A stretch of DNA of 64,000 nt from Sphingobacterium faecium (GCF_003054045.1 NZ_QBKH01000003.1:620001-684000), one strand, 5' to 3'. Positions 8,436 through 18,991 are shown, counted from the first letter of the stretch. A program made the numbers and translations. The notes: generated by a model not told the origin, from the sequence alone.

Positions 8436-11012
8436 TTAGGCAATATCTTCGAAGTGGAATGGGAAATTTTCTCCCATGATGTTTCTATATTCGCTAGCAA
8501 AGCTTTGAAAACGTATACGGGCTTCTTGTGTCAATTTTAAAGCAAGCATTGCCCTAATTTGCATAAATAATACCTGTTCATGGAGTGGATCAAACATAAA
8601 TATAACTTCAGCCAATGCTATACTATCGTTGTAGGCATGTGCCTCCATACTGTGATAGAGTTCTGCGATTAAAAGTGGTATTATATTTTTCTCCAGATCA
8701 GCCTTAGTCGAATCGAAAATAGGTTGATTGGTACTCTGTAAGAACTTTCCCCTTCCTAGTAAATGAATTAACTCATCTATGTTTTCCGTAATGTTAAGCG
8801 ATGAAGTCAGTTCCATACATCTCGTATAATCACAATAGAAATCGGCATCTTGTTCCATTTTAAAACGTCCTTTTTCATAGCGTAATTCTATTCCATCTAA
8901 TTCGCTTAATGCTTTTCTTAAATGATTGATTGTCACACCTCTTGAATTTTTGACTTTATCTTCAGATTTATCTGGCCAGACCAGATGACTCAATAATGCG
9001 GACGAAATTCCTGATTCACCTCCGTGCGTCAAAATCAAACAAAAGACTTGTTTCAGTCGGGTGCTAAATAAATGGGAGATATCCTTTTGATTGCGATCTA
9101 ATACCTTAAATTCTCCAAATAAATAGATTGCATTGGCTCGAGAGTTGTTTTTCCATATAATTGCATCGGTAGTAATGGGTTTTAATTGATCGATAGAGGC
9201 TAATGGTTCAGTCTCGATCAACGTATGTTCCTTAGTCCTATCCGCTTCATTTTCTGGTATTGGAAAGACAACAGATCCATCAAATTTCTTTTTCTTTAAT
9301 CTTTTGATAATTCTATAACTTGCTGTTCCGATAAGCGCCCCTAGCAGCACTAAAATCATATACTTTACTTTATTATCCTTTTTTGGATAGTTGCTTAACT
9401 CAGCTTCTGAGATAGGAGGAGAATTTAAAGAATAGATTTTCAAGGTTGATTTGATATCATCACTTGACTCCTGTACCAAAGCGAGTAGACGACCAAGTTG
9501 ATGATCATAGTAAAGCTGTGCCCGAGTTGAAATCTTATCCGAGTAGATCGACACGGAGTCACCTAATATTTCATAGCTTCCATCTTGGATTGAAAACCGA
9601 TAAAGCTTGATCGCTGATCGGGTTAAGTGTTCAGGGTAGCATAGAGCATAGAAATGTGACTGATCGGGAAATACAATACCCCTTGCAGGTACGACGTGTT
9701 TATCTTTCCATGCAATATCCCACATCTTGGTTACCTTCTTCGTATCTAAGTTAATTTTATAAAGATCGTAATAGTATTTTCTTCCTACGATGTGCTCCCC
9801 AGACTCGTTGCCCATACCCCCAAAAATATAAGCGGTATGACTATTTTCCATGTAACCAGCCGATAGAAAATAACGGGGAAAGAGTTTATCTCCTGCAAGA
9901 TCATCCAATTTTTGCCACTTGGAAGAGTCAATGGCATATTTATAAAATTGGTCACTATAGGACATGTTTCCATACCCTCCGAAGATGTAATATTGCTTTT
10001 TTTGCTGATCAAAAAAGAACCCATGGTGATGTAGTTCCTTTTGCATCCCGTCATAGCTTTCAATAGTCCAAGTAAAGTTATCTAGATTTAGACTGGCGAC
10101 AGTTGGGCCATCATAGGGATAGTTATGATATAATTCATAGACATACAGCTTATTTGCTTTTACATCTAGAAAGTTTGTTGCTTGAATCAAGTCAACAGGG
10201 CATTGTTTTTGAAAAGCAACTTTTCGAGTATCATTCGTTTTAATATTATGAATGAATATCGAATCGCGATTGAAATAATAGATTTCTTTTCTGATTTCAT
10301 TATAATTAGACCCTGCTTGAGTCGACGAATGAAAGGTGTTCACTAATTTCCACTGGTATGAATCATTGATTAACCATTCCGGGTTGGTTACTAATCCATA
10401 ACTATTTCCTTCAAAGTCATGAACGATATGACCTTCATTTTCTCGTAATGGAAATATATATTTGGTGTTTTTATTCCCAATGGACAGATTTTTAATCCCC
10501 ATATTAGGTACATCGATCAGGTAATCACTTTTTCCAAAAGTAATGATTGGAAAATAAGGATTAGGAAGTTCAATTTTTTCGGATGAAAAAACTTTGTTTT
10601 CTATTTGAAGTTTAAAAATACCTTGTCGGAGATCAAAGGTTAATTTAACCGGAAACCAAGTGTTGTTATTCAATAATCGACGATCTATTTTAGCGGTGAT
10701 CAAACTACTTTTTCCTTCTTCATTTAGTCTGAAGATGCATTGATCTTTTTCTTCATCGTAAAAGAGATTATAGATGGTGTTATTTTCCTTGTTTTGAACT
10801 CTGAGGATATTCCCAAGTGAATTTGCCCCATAGATAGATAGTTGAAAGTCAATGTCAAATAATCCTTCAAATGAAATATTTTTTTTCGCAAATACTTCAT
10901 AAGATGTGCGTTTATCGATTGCATGATGACCTCCATTAAATTTAAGTCCCTGTGAAAAGGCTAGCGTCGGCAGGAAAAAGTAAATAGCAAAATATATATA
11001 ATAGAGTCTCAT
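8436..11012 (-). CDS. Membrane-spanning transcription regulator: kelch-like sensor, TM helix, winged-helix/BTAD output
   Basis: The ATG at 11012 gives a signal peptide (MRLYYIYFAIYFFLPTLAFSQ); the longer frame would need a TTG. Residues about 25-200 resemble a LamG-like sandwich. Residues about 240-520 hold kelch-type repeats, seen as YYIFGGYGN and AYIFGGMGN. A single membrane helix (about 549-570, ILVLLGALIGTASY) is followed by basic residues. The cytosolic part carries an OmpR-like winged helix (about 640-715, with LRKALSELDGIELRYEKGRF) and a BTAD-type helical-repeat tail. It therefore looks like a one-component sensor that reads an outside ligand and binds DNA directly. It is divergent from PUL 1, its probable target. 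Domain names are by resemblance. Confidence 0.8.
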   Translation of the reverse strand: MRLYYIYFAIYFFLPTLAFSQGLKFNGGHHAIDKRTSYEVFAKKNISFEGLFDIDFQLSIYGANSLGNILRVQNKENNTIYNLFYDEEKDQCIFRLNEEGKSSLITAKIDRRLLNNNTWFPVKLTFDLRQGIFKLQIENKVFSSEKIELPNPYFPIITFGKSDYLIDVPNMGIKNLSIGNKNTKYIFPLRENEGHIVHDFEGNSYGLVTNPEWLINDSYQWKLVNTFHSSTQAGSNYNEIRKEIYYFNRDSIFIHNIKTNDTRKVAFQKQCPVDLIQATNFLDVKANKLYVYELYHNYPYDGPTVASLNLDNFTWTIESYDGMQKELHHHGFFFDQQKKQYYIFGGYGNMSYSDQFYKYAIDSSKWQKLDDLAGDKLFPRYFLSAGYMENSHTAYIFGGMGNESGEHIVGRKYYYDLYKINLDTKKVTKMWDIAWKDKHVVPARGIVFPDQSHFYALCYPEHLTRSAIKLYRFSIQDGSYEILGDSVSIYSDKISTRAQLYYDHQLGRLLALVQESSDDIKSTLKIYSLNSPPISEAELSNYPKKDNKVKYMILVLLGALIGTASYRIIKRLKKKKFDGSVVFPIPENEADRTKEHTLIETEPLASIDQLKPITTDAIIWKNNSRANAIYLFGEFKVLDRNQKDISHLFSTRLKQVFCLILTHGGESGISSALLSHLVWPDKSEDKVKNSRGVTINHLRKALSELDGIELRYEKGRFKMEQDADFYCDYTRCMELTSSLNITENIDELIHLLGRGKFLQSTNQPIFDSTKADLEKNIIPLLIAELYHSMEAHAYNDSIALAEVIFMFDPLHEQVLFMQIRAMLALKLTQEARIRFQSFASEYRNIMGENFPFHFEDIA

Positions 11013-11365
11013 ACAGAGCAATCAAAAACTTAAATCAGAAAGGATGGACGCATGATGCCTTTTTAAAAGGCGACTGCATCAAACCTCTAGCTGATTTAAT
11101 GGTTAGTAACTAATTTGTCAACATCTTAATGCCTTAAAAGTATACAAAAAAACAATCAAATGAAATAAAAGCTTTGTTACATATTTGCTGATTTTTTGAT
11201 GTTTTCAATAGTCTATAGCACTAAAATACGGTGGGGTTATTGTTTTATTTTTATGTATTAACCCCTTTTTAACCCTAAAATTAATCGACTCCACTTATCT
11301 TGTTCCAGAATTTAATGCCCTCATCATGGGCACAATTCTGACTAATTATAAACCAAATACTTCTT
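11013..11365. other. Divergent regulatory region of PUL 1
   Basis: This 353-bp region lies between the kelch-BTAD regulator and the GH76 gene and must hold both promoters. Close to the GH76 start lies AATTATAAACC (11344-11354), complementary to the small RNA encoded at about 46.9 and 48.2 kb; a flanking CT extends the match by a G-U pair. No clear -7 box or operator was found. Confidence 0.45.
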
Positions 11366-12838
11366 ATGAAATTTTTAAGAAAGCTGCAAAGCATTTTTAT
11401 TCATGCTATGCCACTGTTACTGTTTGTACAGTTTTGTTTTTTAATGCCTACTCATGCCGCGATTCCAATGGGCAGAAATGGTGAGAATGTGCCAGATTTA
11501 CAAACTCAAAATTTATTACGTTCGATTCAACTTGTTGACAAATCTGTTTTCACCTATTTTTCAGGTGATGAGATGACCATGGCTAGATTTTACAATCCGG
11601 ACACGAAAGAGCATTCTACAGAAAGAGGTAGTGTTTGGATGTATACGGCATCTATCGAAGCTGTCAATGCTGTCTTGACAAGTCTTAAGCTCCAAAAGGA
11701 AAACGGTAATACAATTTTGTATGATCAACATTATAATCGTTATGTCGATTTGTTAAAGAAACTATTTAATAATGCTGATTATTATCTAGGCACTTTTACG
11801 CTGACTTCATTTACACAAGAAAAAGAGTGGGCTGTTTACGCGGTAGACCGTGTTCGGGAAAAAGGTAAAGCGAATGTTGGCGGTATATTGAATGTTTATG
11901 ATGACCAAATGTGGCTTGTCCGTGAATTATTAGATGCCTATCATCTCACGAATGATCAGATCTTTTTAGAGAAGGCTGAGTATTTGACGGCATATGTACT
12001 TGATGGCTGGGATAGTACGCTAGATGATAAAAATAAAGAGCATGGTGGTATTCCTTGGGGACCCGGTTATGTGACCAAGCATGCTTGCAGCAATGGTCCC
12101 ATGGTTAGCCCTTTAGTATGGCTACATGAAATTTATAAGCATAAATCTGATCAGATCGAGCATCGCTATGTCGATAAAAAAGATAAAAAATCACGCCGTT
12201 CCAAAATGGTCAATAAAGGTGATTATTATTTAAGTTTTGCACAAAAAGTCTACGATTGGCAAAAACGCTATCTTTTAAACAATCAAGGTGTCTATACAGA
12301 TATGATGGGAGATTGCTCCCCAGATTGTACTATCGCATATGAAACTGTCCATGGAACGAGATACCGAGCAAATACATTCTTGAAAACTGCTGTAGGTCCC
12401 TCATTTTCCTATAACAGCGGAACGATGATTTCTGGAGCTGCAGATCTATATCGCGTAACAAAATCAAAAAAATACAGGGAAGATGGTCAATCATTATCTC
12501 ATGCTAGTTTCCCGTATTTTGCCAAACTAGGAAAACAGATTCCAGCATATTATACTTACGAATCCTCGGGATTCAATAATTGGTTCAACGGTATCCTACT
12601 CCGAGGATTCTTTAATATTTATACCTATGATAAAAAAGCGGGAAGTTACATGGAGTCTTTTCAAAAGAATCTGGATTATGGTTATGACCACTTCTTGAAG
12701 GATGGGTTTTTACCAACAGATTTATTAACGGGTTGGGATCCAGATAAAAATAAAAATAATTTGGAAGGTATGTTCATGTTTACCTATGCTGCGCAATATG
12801 CTATTTTATCGCAATACGAATTTGACAAATCGAAATAA
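11366..12838 (+). CDS. Glycoside hydrolase family 76 protein (alpha-1,6-mannanase type)
   Basis: The 490-residue product has a signal peptide ending near THAAIP. The GH76 pattern is visible: NVYDDQMWLVRELLDAY has the catalytic Asp pair at residues 179-180, and GGIPWGPGYVTKHACSNGP is a conserved substrate-cleft segment. The C-terminal part (SGFNNWFNGILLRGF, DLLTGWDPDKN) fits the family's helical barrel. GH76 members cut alpha-1,6-mannan backbones of yeast or bacterial glycans. It is the first gene of PUL 1, 14 bp ahead of susC, so it is probably induced with it. Start ATG 11366 is preceded by an A-rich leader with no Shine-Dalgarno. Confidence 0.88.
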   Translation: MKFLRKLQSIFIHAMPLLLFVQFCFLMPTHAAIPMGRNGENVPDLQTQNLLRSIQLVDKSVFTYFSGDEMTMARFYNPDTKEHSTERGSVWMYTASIEAVNAVLTSLKLQKENGNTILYDQHYNRYVDLLKKLFNNADYYLGTFTLTSFTQEKEWAVYAVDRVREKGKANVGGILNVYDDQMWLVRELLDAYHLTNDQIFLEKAEYLTAYVLDGWDSTLDDKNKEHGGIPWGPGYVTKHACSNGPMVSPLVWLHEIYKHKSDQIEHRYVDKKDKKSRRSKMVNKGDYYLSFAQKVYDWQKRYLLNNQGVYTDMMGDCSPDCTIAYETVHGTRYRANTFLKTAVGPSFSYNSGTMISGAADLYRVTKSKKYREDGQSLSHASFPYFAKLGKQIPAYYTYESSGFNNWFNGILLRGFFNIYTYDKKAGSYMESFQKNLDYGYDHFLKDGFLPTDLLTGWDPDKNKNNLEGMFMFTYAAQYAILSQYEFDKSK

Positions 12839-12846
12839 ACCTAAAT
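12835..12846 (+). promoter_or_regulatory. susC (PUL 1) leader segment complementary to the small RNA
   Basis: ATAAACCTAAAT overlaps the GH76 stop codon and ends 6 nt before the susC ATG. It is an exact complement of AUUUAGGUUUAU in the RNA encoded by the 102-bp repeats. Pairing would cover the susC translation-initiation region. The functional meaning is inferred. Confidence 0.35.
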
Positions 12847-12852
12847 AAGACG

Positions 12853-15800
12853 ATGATGATAAAAACATTTAAAAATTGGGGGGCTATATGGTTTTTACTA
12901 CTATTGCTCACACTTTGTGTTCCTATAACAGGTTGGGCACAGCAAGCAACTATCACAGGAAAGGTGCTGAATAGCAGCAATCAACCACTAGCTGGTGTTC
13001 TGGTTAGTGTACAAGGAGCAACTGTAAAAACAGAAACAGCAACCAATGAGGACGGCAGTTATTCCATACAGGTTACTGATGGAGCATCTCTATTATTTAA
13101 GTTCATTGGTTATGAGTCCAAAGAAGAAGTTCTTGGGGCAAGAAAGACGATTAATGTCATCTTGATGACCGATGAAACTGAATTGGAAACAGTTGTGGTC
13201 GTCGGTTACGGGACACAGAAAAAGATGACGTTAACCGGAGCTGTTGCTGGTGTAAAAGGGTCTGAAATGAGACAGACTAAAAATGAAAACCCACAAAATA
13301 TGCTTGCTGGTCGTATTGCTGGAGTGCGTGTTTGGCAAAAAAGTGCTGAACCAGGTGCATTTAAAGCCAATTTTGATATCCGTGGTATGGGAGCGCCTTT
13401 GGTGATTATTGATGGAGTTCCCCGTACTTCCGAAGATTTTCAGCGTCTAAATCCTAGTGATATTGAAGAAGTCTCGGTTTTGAAAGATGGATCTGCAGCA
13501 ATCTATGGTGTAAGGTCGGCAAATGGTGTCGTTTTAGTCACGACAAAAAAGGGAAAAGAAGGGAAAGTATCTATCGGTTATAACGGTTCATTTACCTTCC
13601 AAAAGCCTTCTGGAATGCCTTTTTTAGCAAATGCATTTGATGCCATGAAGATCTATAACGAAAAGTCGATGAACAACATCAATGGGGGAAGTTTAATTTA
13701 TACAGAAAAAGATTTTGAAGACTTTAGAAATGGAACCCGTCGTGCTACAGACTGGACTTCATTGATCTTCTCCAAATTTTCACCACAGACACAACATGAT
13801 ATTAATTTTTCTGGAGGAAGCAGTAAAATACAGTATTATATTGGAGGGGGCTATTCCTACCAAGAAGGCTTTTTTAAATCGGGTGATCTCAACTATGATA
13901 AGTATAATTTACGGGCCAATATCAGCGCAGAATTAGCTAAAGGACTGAAGTTAGAATTAAATCTAAGTGGTATGGCCGATCAACAGAATAATCCATACAC
14001 AAGTTCTGTCGATATTATTCGGAATTATTGGAAACAGGGTGTTTTATTTCCAGCTTATGCAGATCCTGAGAATACTAGATTGAATTATGAGGGGCTTGAT
14101 TTGGAACAAAATACATTGGCGATGATCGACTCCGATATATCTGGATATCGTAAATATAAAAAGAAGACATTTCAATCCTCTGCAGCATTACATTATGACT
14201 TCAGTAATTTATCGCAAGCTCTTACCGGATTCTCAGCTAAAGCATTAATTGGTTATGATTATCGCGTGGATAACAATGCGATCTTTAGAAAAGAATATTA
14301 CCAATATGCCTATAATGCGGCTACAAATACCTACAATCAAAAATTATATAACCTCAGTAGTCCTAATCAGATGAAAAGAGAGTTTTTTGATAAACAGCAA
14401 CTATTAACGCAATTTATCGTGAATTATGACCGTACCTTTTCGGAAAAGCATAAAATTGCGGGATTAGTAGGTTGGGAAACGCAAAAGAATAATGGAGACA
14501 ATTTTTATGGTGTTAAGAATTTAGCATTCGGTTCAGATCAATTATTAGCAGGAGTGGAAGATGGCCAGATGACATCGATGTATGGCGGATTGACCGACTA
14601 TTATGATGAGGCAAAATCGGCCTTAATTGGAAGAGTTAATTATGATTTTGGAGGTCGTTATATTGCAGAATTTCAATTTCGATATGATGGCTCATCGCGA
14701 TTTGCAAAAGGGCATCAATGGGGATTTTTCCCATCAGCATCTGCTGCTTGGCGAATATCAGAAGAACCATTTTTTAAATCTATTAAAGCACTATCATTTG
14801 TCAATCAATTGAAAGTAAGAGCAAGTTATGGTGTGCTTGGAGATGATTTGTCAAGCTCTTGGGATTTTGGTTGGATTCCTGGTTATATCTATCCTGCGAC
14901 AAGTGGAAATGCCGAGAATGGTTATAACAATCAATATGCACCAGGTTACTTATTTGGAGATAAATTTATTACAGGAGTAAATCGTAAAGCTATTGCCAAT
15001 GAGCTTATTACATGGTATAAAGCTAAATCGTTTAATGTTGGTATAGATTTCGAAGGTTGGAATGGCTTGTTCGGCTTTACATTAGATTATTTCGATCGGG
15101 TACGTTCTGGTTTATTCCAGCGTCGTAACAGTGAATTTCCGACTGTAATTGGAACCACAGCACCTTTAGAAAATGTGAATAGTGATCGTCATTTCGGATT
15201 AGAACTCGAGTTAAAACACCGTAATAAAATTAATGATTTTTCTTATAACCTTCGTGCCATAGCAACCATTACTCGAAATAAGTATTTGACCGCTGTGCAA
15301 AATGGGCCCTATAAAAATTCATATGATCGTTGGAGAAATGATAACTTAAATCAACGTTATCAAGGATTTCAATTTGGATATGAAGGTGCTGGACGCTATG
15401 AGAATTGGGATGATATCCGCAATTATCCGATTTATAAAGAACGTGACCTATTGCCTGGTGATTATAAGTATTTAGATTGGAATGGGGATGGTGAAATTAG
15501 TGGCTTGGATGAACATCCATTTGCTTTGGATCAAACTCCTTGGTTAAATTATAGTTTAAATGTGGAAACAGCCTATAAGAATTTTGATTTAAATGTATTG
15601 TTGCAAGGATCTGCATTAGGATCAATGGAATATAAAGAGCCTTTGTATTCGATCTGGGGAACAAATGGCGGCGGAACTCTGGAGCAATACGTGGATCGTT
15701 GGCACCCCATAGATCCAACAGCAGATCCTTATGATCCAAGTATTGAATGGGCAAAGGGTTACTACGGTTACACCGGTAGATATCCAAAATCAAACTCATC

Positions 15801-16032
15801 ATTCAATCGTGTGAGTACGGCTTATTTGCGTTTGAAAAGTATTGAATTGGGCTATACCATTTCCAATTTAAGACCATCTTCCAATATGCGCTTACGTCTA
15901 TTTGCTAATGCTTATAACCTGTTTACGATCACGGGTGTTAAGTTTGTTGATCCAGAGCATCCAGATGATGATTTAGGTCGGATGTACCCGCTCAATAAAA
16001 CATATTCTTTAGGTCTATCCCTTACATTTTAA
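12853..16032 (+). CDS. SusC/RagA-family TonB-linked outer-membrane transporter (PUL 1)
   Basis: The 1059-residue product has a signal peptide ending TGWAQQ and a carboxypeptidase-regulatory-like domain (ITGKVLNSSNQPLAGVLVSVQG). Then come the SusC linker VVVVGYGTQKK, a plug with VIIDGVPR and VLKDGSAAIYGVRSANGVVLVTTK, and a long barrel ending in LGLSLTF. SusC proteins import oligosaccharides through the outer membrane with TonB energy and a SusD lid. It lies between GH76 and susD (7-bp gap to the nearest possible susD ATG). The likely cargo is mannan- or mannose-rich oligosaccharides, inferred from GH76. Confidence 0.95.
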   Translation: MMIKTFKNWGAIWFLLLLLTLCVPITGWAQQATITGKVLNSSNQPLAGVLVSVQGATVKTETATNEDGSYSIQVTDGASLLFKFIGYESKEEVLGARKTINVILMTDETELETVVVVGYGTQKKMTLTGAVAGVKGSEMRQTKNENPQNMLAGRIAGVRVWQKSAEPGAFKANFDIRGMGAPLVIIDGVPRTSEDFQRLNPSDIEEVSVLKDGSAAIYGVRSANGVVLVTTKKGKEGKVSIGYNGSFTFQKPSGMPFLANAFDAMKIYNEKSMNNINGGSLIYTEKDFEDFRNGTRRATDWTSLIFSKFSPQTQHDINFSGGSSKIQYYIGGGYSYQEGFFKSGDLNYDKYNLRANISAELAKGLKLELNLSGMADQQNNPYTSSVDIIRNYWKQGVLFPAYADPENTRLNYEGLDLEQNTLAMIDSDISGYRKYKKKTFQSSAALHYDFSNLSQALTGFSAKALIGYDYRVDNNAIFRKEYYQYAYNAATNTYNQKLYNLSSPNQMKREFFDKQQLLTQFIVNYDRTFSEKHKIAGLVGWETQKNNGDNFYGVKNLAFGSDQLLAGVEDGQMTSMYGGLTDYYDEAKSALIGRVNYDFGGRYIAEFQFRYDGSSRFAKGHQWGFFPSASAAWRISEEPFFKSIKALSFVNQLKVRASYGVLGDDLSSSWDFGWIPGYIYPATSGNAENGYNNQYAPGYLFGDKFITGVNRKAIANELITWYKAKSFNVGIDFEGWNGLFGFTLDYFDRVRSGLFQRRNSEFPTVIGTTAPLENVNSDRHFGLELELKHRNKINDFSYNLRAIATITRNKYLTAVQNGPYKNSYDRWRNDNLNQRYQGFQFGYEGAGRYENWDDIRNYPIYKERDLLPGDYKYLDWNGDGEISGLDEHPFALDQTPWLNYSLNVETAYKNFDLNVLLQGSALGSMEYKEPLYSIWGTNGGGTLEQYVDRWHPIDPTADPYDPSIEWAKGYYGYTGRYPKSNSSFNRVSTAYLRLKSIELGYTISNLRPSSNMRLRLFANAYNLFTITGVKFVDPEHPDDDLGRMYPLNKTYSLGLSLTF

Positions 16033-16063
16033 TCGGTTAATGATGTATAAAAATTTAAATCAC

Positions 16064-18124
16064 ATGAAAAAAATATTGATCATATTATCTCTTTTTGGAT
16101 CGTTAGGTCTTGCTGGTTGTACCGATTTGGACATTACACCAAAAAATATTGTTACTGATGAGGATCTATTGACTACTCCCGCTGGGATGGATATCTACAT
16201 GGCTAGAATGTATAGTTTAATGCCTTTCGAAGATTTTAAATATATGGCCGAATGGGGTATTGAATTTAATGGCTGGTTAGCTTCTAATGGTATTGAAGGT
16301 ACTGGAGAGGCTGTCAATAGGGATGGAATCACCCGATCTTTTACGGGAGAAAGAACACCGTACTGGGGTAGGGCTTTTGAATTGATACGCGATGCCAACC
16401 ATCTGATTGAGACTTTGCCTAATTATAAAGATAAATTTTCACAAGAAATCTATAATCATTATTTGGGTGAAGCTTATTATGTACGAGCAACTGCTTTTTA
16501 TGCTATGGCACGCAGATTTGGTGGTATACCTTTGGTCACTCAGGTTATTCAATATCCTGCTTCATCTGCCGATCTTGAAGTGGCAAGATCGAGTGAAGAA
16601 GATACTTGGAATCAAATTCTGAAAGATTATAACGAAGCTATTCAGCTCATGTTGCCTAAAAGCTTGAAATCTGGATATTCCAACAAATATGTGGCTTTGG
16701 CTTTTAAATCTGAAGCGATGCTATATGCTGGAAGTGTCGCGAAATATAATGAAACTGTATCTGGAAGATTAACAGGACTCGGACAAAAAACTGGAGTGCG
16801 TGTTATTGGTTTTGATCCTTCAAACTGGAAAGCCGCTTCTCAAAAATATTTTTTAGAGGCTTATCAGGCAGCACGAACGGTTATGGCAGAGGGAGGTTAT
16901 GCACTCTATAAGAAAAAATGGCAAGCAAATGATGCAGAAGCACAGTATCAAAATATGGTCGATATGTTTAGTGATCTGAGTAGTCCTGAAAATATTTATG
17001 TCAAAGAATATCTTTTTCCGACAACTACACATAGTTTTGATGCTTTCAGTTCTCCGTTTGTATTTCGATCGCCATTATCAGCAGGAACCTGTCCTACAGT
17101 AGATTTTTTGGAGCTTTTCGACGGTTTTGACAAATATCCGAATGGTACTTTAAAAGTGACTTCAGGAAATACAAATGCTGAGGGTGATTATTTGCTGTAT
17201 GACAAACCGATGGATTTGTTTAAGAATGCAGAACCACGTTTAAGAGCTTATGTTATTTTTCCAGATGATATATTTAGAGGAAAGTCGATAGAAGTTCGTG
17301 CAGGAATTTACACGGGTCAGCTTCCAATAAAACCATTATTTAATAATTATACGTATGCTACTGCAGATACCCGTTATCAGCAACTCAGTGCCTATACCGC
17401 AAATCCTAAAACATTGTATTTGAGTCCAAGAGATGGTGGTGGTCAAGAGACTGTTGAATATCAGGGACAGCGCATGCCTGCGGCTGGGGCAAATGGTCCA
17501 TTTTATGATAATGGTGAAGCTACGCTTACCGGATTTTATATACGCAAATGGTTAAATACCAATTTGTCTAAAGAAATTGGTGAGGGAAAATCTGATCAGC
17601 CTTTTATTTTGATGCGTTATGCTGAAATATTATTAAATGCAGCAGAGGCTGCGGTAGAATTAAATATGCTTGGAGCAACAGCACCTGATGGAAGTGATTT
17701 CTTGCAAGTGGCAACATCTGCGGTAAATGAAATTCGCGAACGTGCAGGAGCAAAATTGTTGACGACTTCTATTGTCGGAAATAATAATGGACGAAACATC
17801 GTGCGAAAAGAACGACGTAAAGAGTTAGCATTCGAACATAAAGCGAAATGGGATTTACGTCGATGGAGAGTTTTACATTATGAAGGGAGAGACGATTTTT
17901 GGGGTGAACCTAAAGACAAAAATCAATATAGTAATAATGAGAATTTCCGTTTTAGAGGATTGTATCCCTTTTTCTCAACAGCATCAGGTAAATATTTCTT
18001 TGATGCTAGGTTTCAGTGGGTAAGTACCAAAACATTTTCTTATACCCCATTGGATTATTATTTTGAGATTCCTGGAGGAGAGGTCGCAAAAAGTGCTGTC
18101 ATTGATCAACAGCCAAATCGCTAA
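16064..18124 (+). CDS. SusD/RagB-family glycan-binding lipoprotein (PUL 1)
   Basis: From ATG 16064 the product starts MKKILIILSLFGSLGLAGC, a clean lipoprotein signal with the acylated Cys in LAGC; ATGs at 16040/16043 would add eight or nine residues before it. The SusD fold is seen in the N-terminal TPR region (AYYVRATAFYAMARRFGGIPLV) and in the C-terminal RYAEILLNAAEAAVEL and RKERRKELAFEHKAKWDLRRW. SusD sits on the outer leaflet and closes over SusC. It is followed within 20 bp by the DUF3823 gene. Confidence 0.94.
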   Translation: MKKILIILSLFGSLGLAGCTDLDITPKNIVTDEDLLTTPAGMDIYMARMYSLMPFEDFKYMAEWGIEFNGWLASNGIEGTGEAVNRDGITRSFTGERTPYWGRAFELIRDANHLIETLPNYKDKFSQEIYNHYLGEAYYVRATAFYAMARRFGGIPLVTQVIQYPASSADLEVARSSEEDTWNQILKDYNEAIQLMLPKSLKSGYSNKYVALAFKSEAMLYAGSVAKYNETVSGRLTGLGQKTGVRVIGFDPSNWKAASQKYFLEAYQAARTVMAEGGYALYKKKWQANDAEAQYQNMVDMFSDLSSPENIYVKEYLFPTTTHSFDAFSSPFVFRSPLSAGTCPTVDFLELFDGFDKYPNGTLKVTSGNTNAEGDYLLYDKPMDLFKNAEPRLRAYVIFPDDIFRGKSIEVRAGIYTGQLPIKPLFNNYTYATADTRYQQLSAYTANPKTLYLSPRDGGGQETVEYQGQRMPAAGANGPFYDNGEATLTGFYIRKWLNTNLSKEIGEGKSDQPFILMRYAEILLNAAEAAVELNMLGATAPDGSDFLQVATSAVNEIRERAGAKLLTTSIVGNNNGRNIVRKERRKELAFEHKAKWDLRRWRVLHYEGRDDFWGEPKDKNQYSNNENFRFRGLYPFFSTASGKYFFDARFQWVSTKTFSYTPLDYYFEIPGGEVAKSAVIDQQPNR

Positions 18125-18142
18125 TATTAAAAATAACAGAAA

Positions 18143-18958
18143 ATGAAAAATAGATTTTTTAGTATAGTAAGTATGTTGCTTTTATTAAGTTCATGCAATC
18201 TTTTTAAGGAAGACAATTATGAGATTCCGGCAGTGACATTAAAAGGCGAAGTTGTTGATGCCCAAACGGGAGAAAGTGTATTGACCGATCAAGGCAGTGA
18301 GGGTATTCGCGTTCGATTGACCGAGCTAAGCTGGGGTGACAATGTCGAACACAATCCAGATTTTTATTGTATGCCTGATGGTACCTTTCAACATACCAAG
18401 TTGTTCAAAGGTAATTATAATATAACAGTAGATGGTCCATTTATCCCTTTGGTTCGCAAGGATGTGAATAATACCATCTTATCGGATGATAGTAAGAATA
18501 TGGAGTTGAATGGTACACACGAAGTCAAGATGGAAGTACATCCATTCTTGAAGATCGAGTGGGTAGGAGAACCTGTTGTCAGTAACGGGAAAATTAGTGC
18601 TCAGATTCGTGTAACACGCGGTATCAATGAGCAATTTTTTAAAGATAAGATCGAACCTTTAGGTAACTATAGTGCTGATTTTTTCAATATTACGGATGTT
18701 CAATTTTTTGTGAGTTATTCTTCTACTGTTGGTTATCGTGCTCGCGATGAGCGTTGGTCAAGTAAGATCGAATATAGCGGACGTAATTTTGATCCATTAC
18801 TCGGACAAGTCATTAAACTGGAGTCAGTAGGAGAAATCCCAGCTGGACGTACCGTGTTTGTACGAGGAGCTTCTCGAATTAATTATGATACACCCAGAGG
18901 AAGTGGTACAAGAAGATGGAATTATAACGAAGCAAAAAGAGTCGATATTCCGCAATAA
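18143..18958 (+). CDS. DUF3823-type surface lipoprotein (PUL 1)
   Basis: The 271-residue product has a lipobox (LLLSSC). It shows the pattern of DUF3823 proteins: VTLKGEVVDAQTGESVLTDQGSEGIRV, then YCMPDGTFQHTKLFKGNYNITVDGPFIP. Such proteins follow susCD in many PULs and are thought to form extra surface glycan-binding modules of beta-sandwich type. It is in the operon between susD and the 724-residue protein. The binding role is inferred from position and family. Confidence 0.85.
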   Translation: MKNRFFSIVSMLLLLSSCNLFKEDNYEIPAVTLKGEVVDAQTGESVLTDQGSEGIRVRLTELSWGDNVEHNPDFYCMPDGTFQHTKLFKGNYNITVDGPFIPLVRKDVNNTILSDDSKNMELNGTHEVKMEVHPFLKIEWVGEPVVSNGKISAQIRVTRGINEQFFKDKIEPLGNYSADFFNITDVQFFVSYSSTVGYRARDERWSSKIEYSGRNFDPLLGQVIKLESVGEIPAGRTVFVRGASRINYDTPRGSGTRRWNYNEAKRVDIPQ

Positions 18959-18991
18959 GGACGGATTTAATTATACTTAAATGCATTCAAT

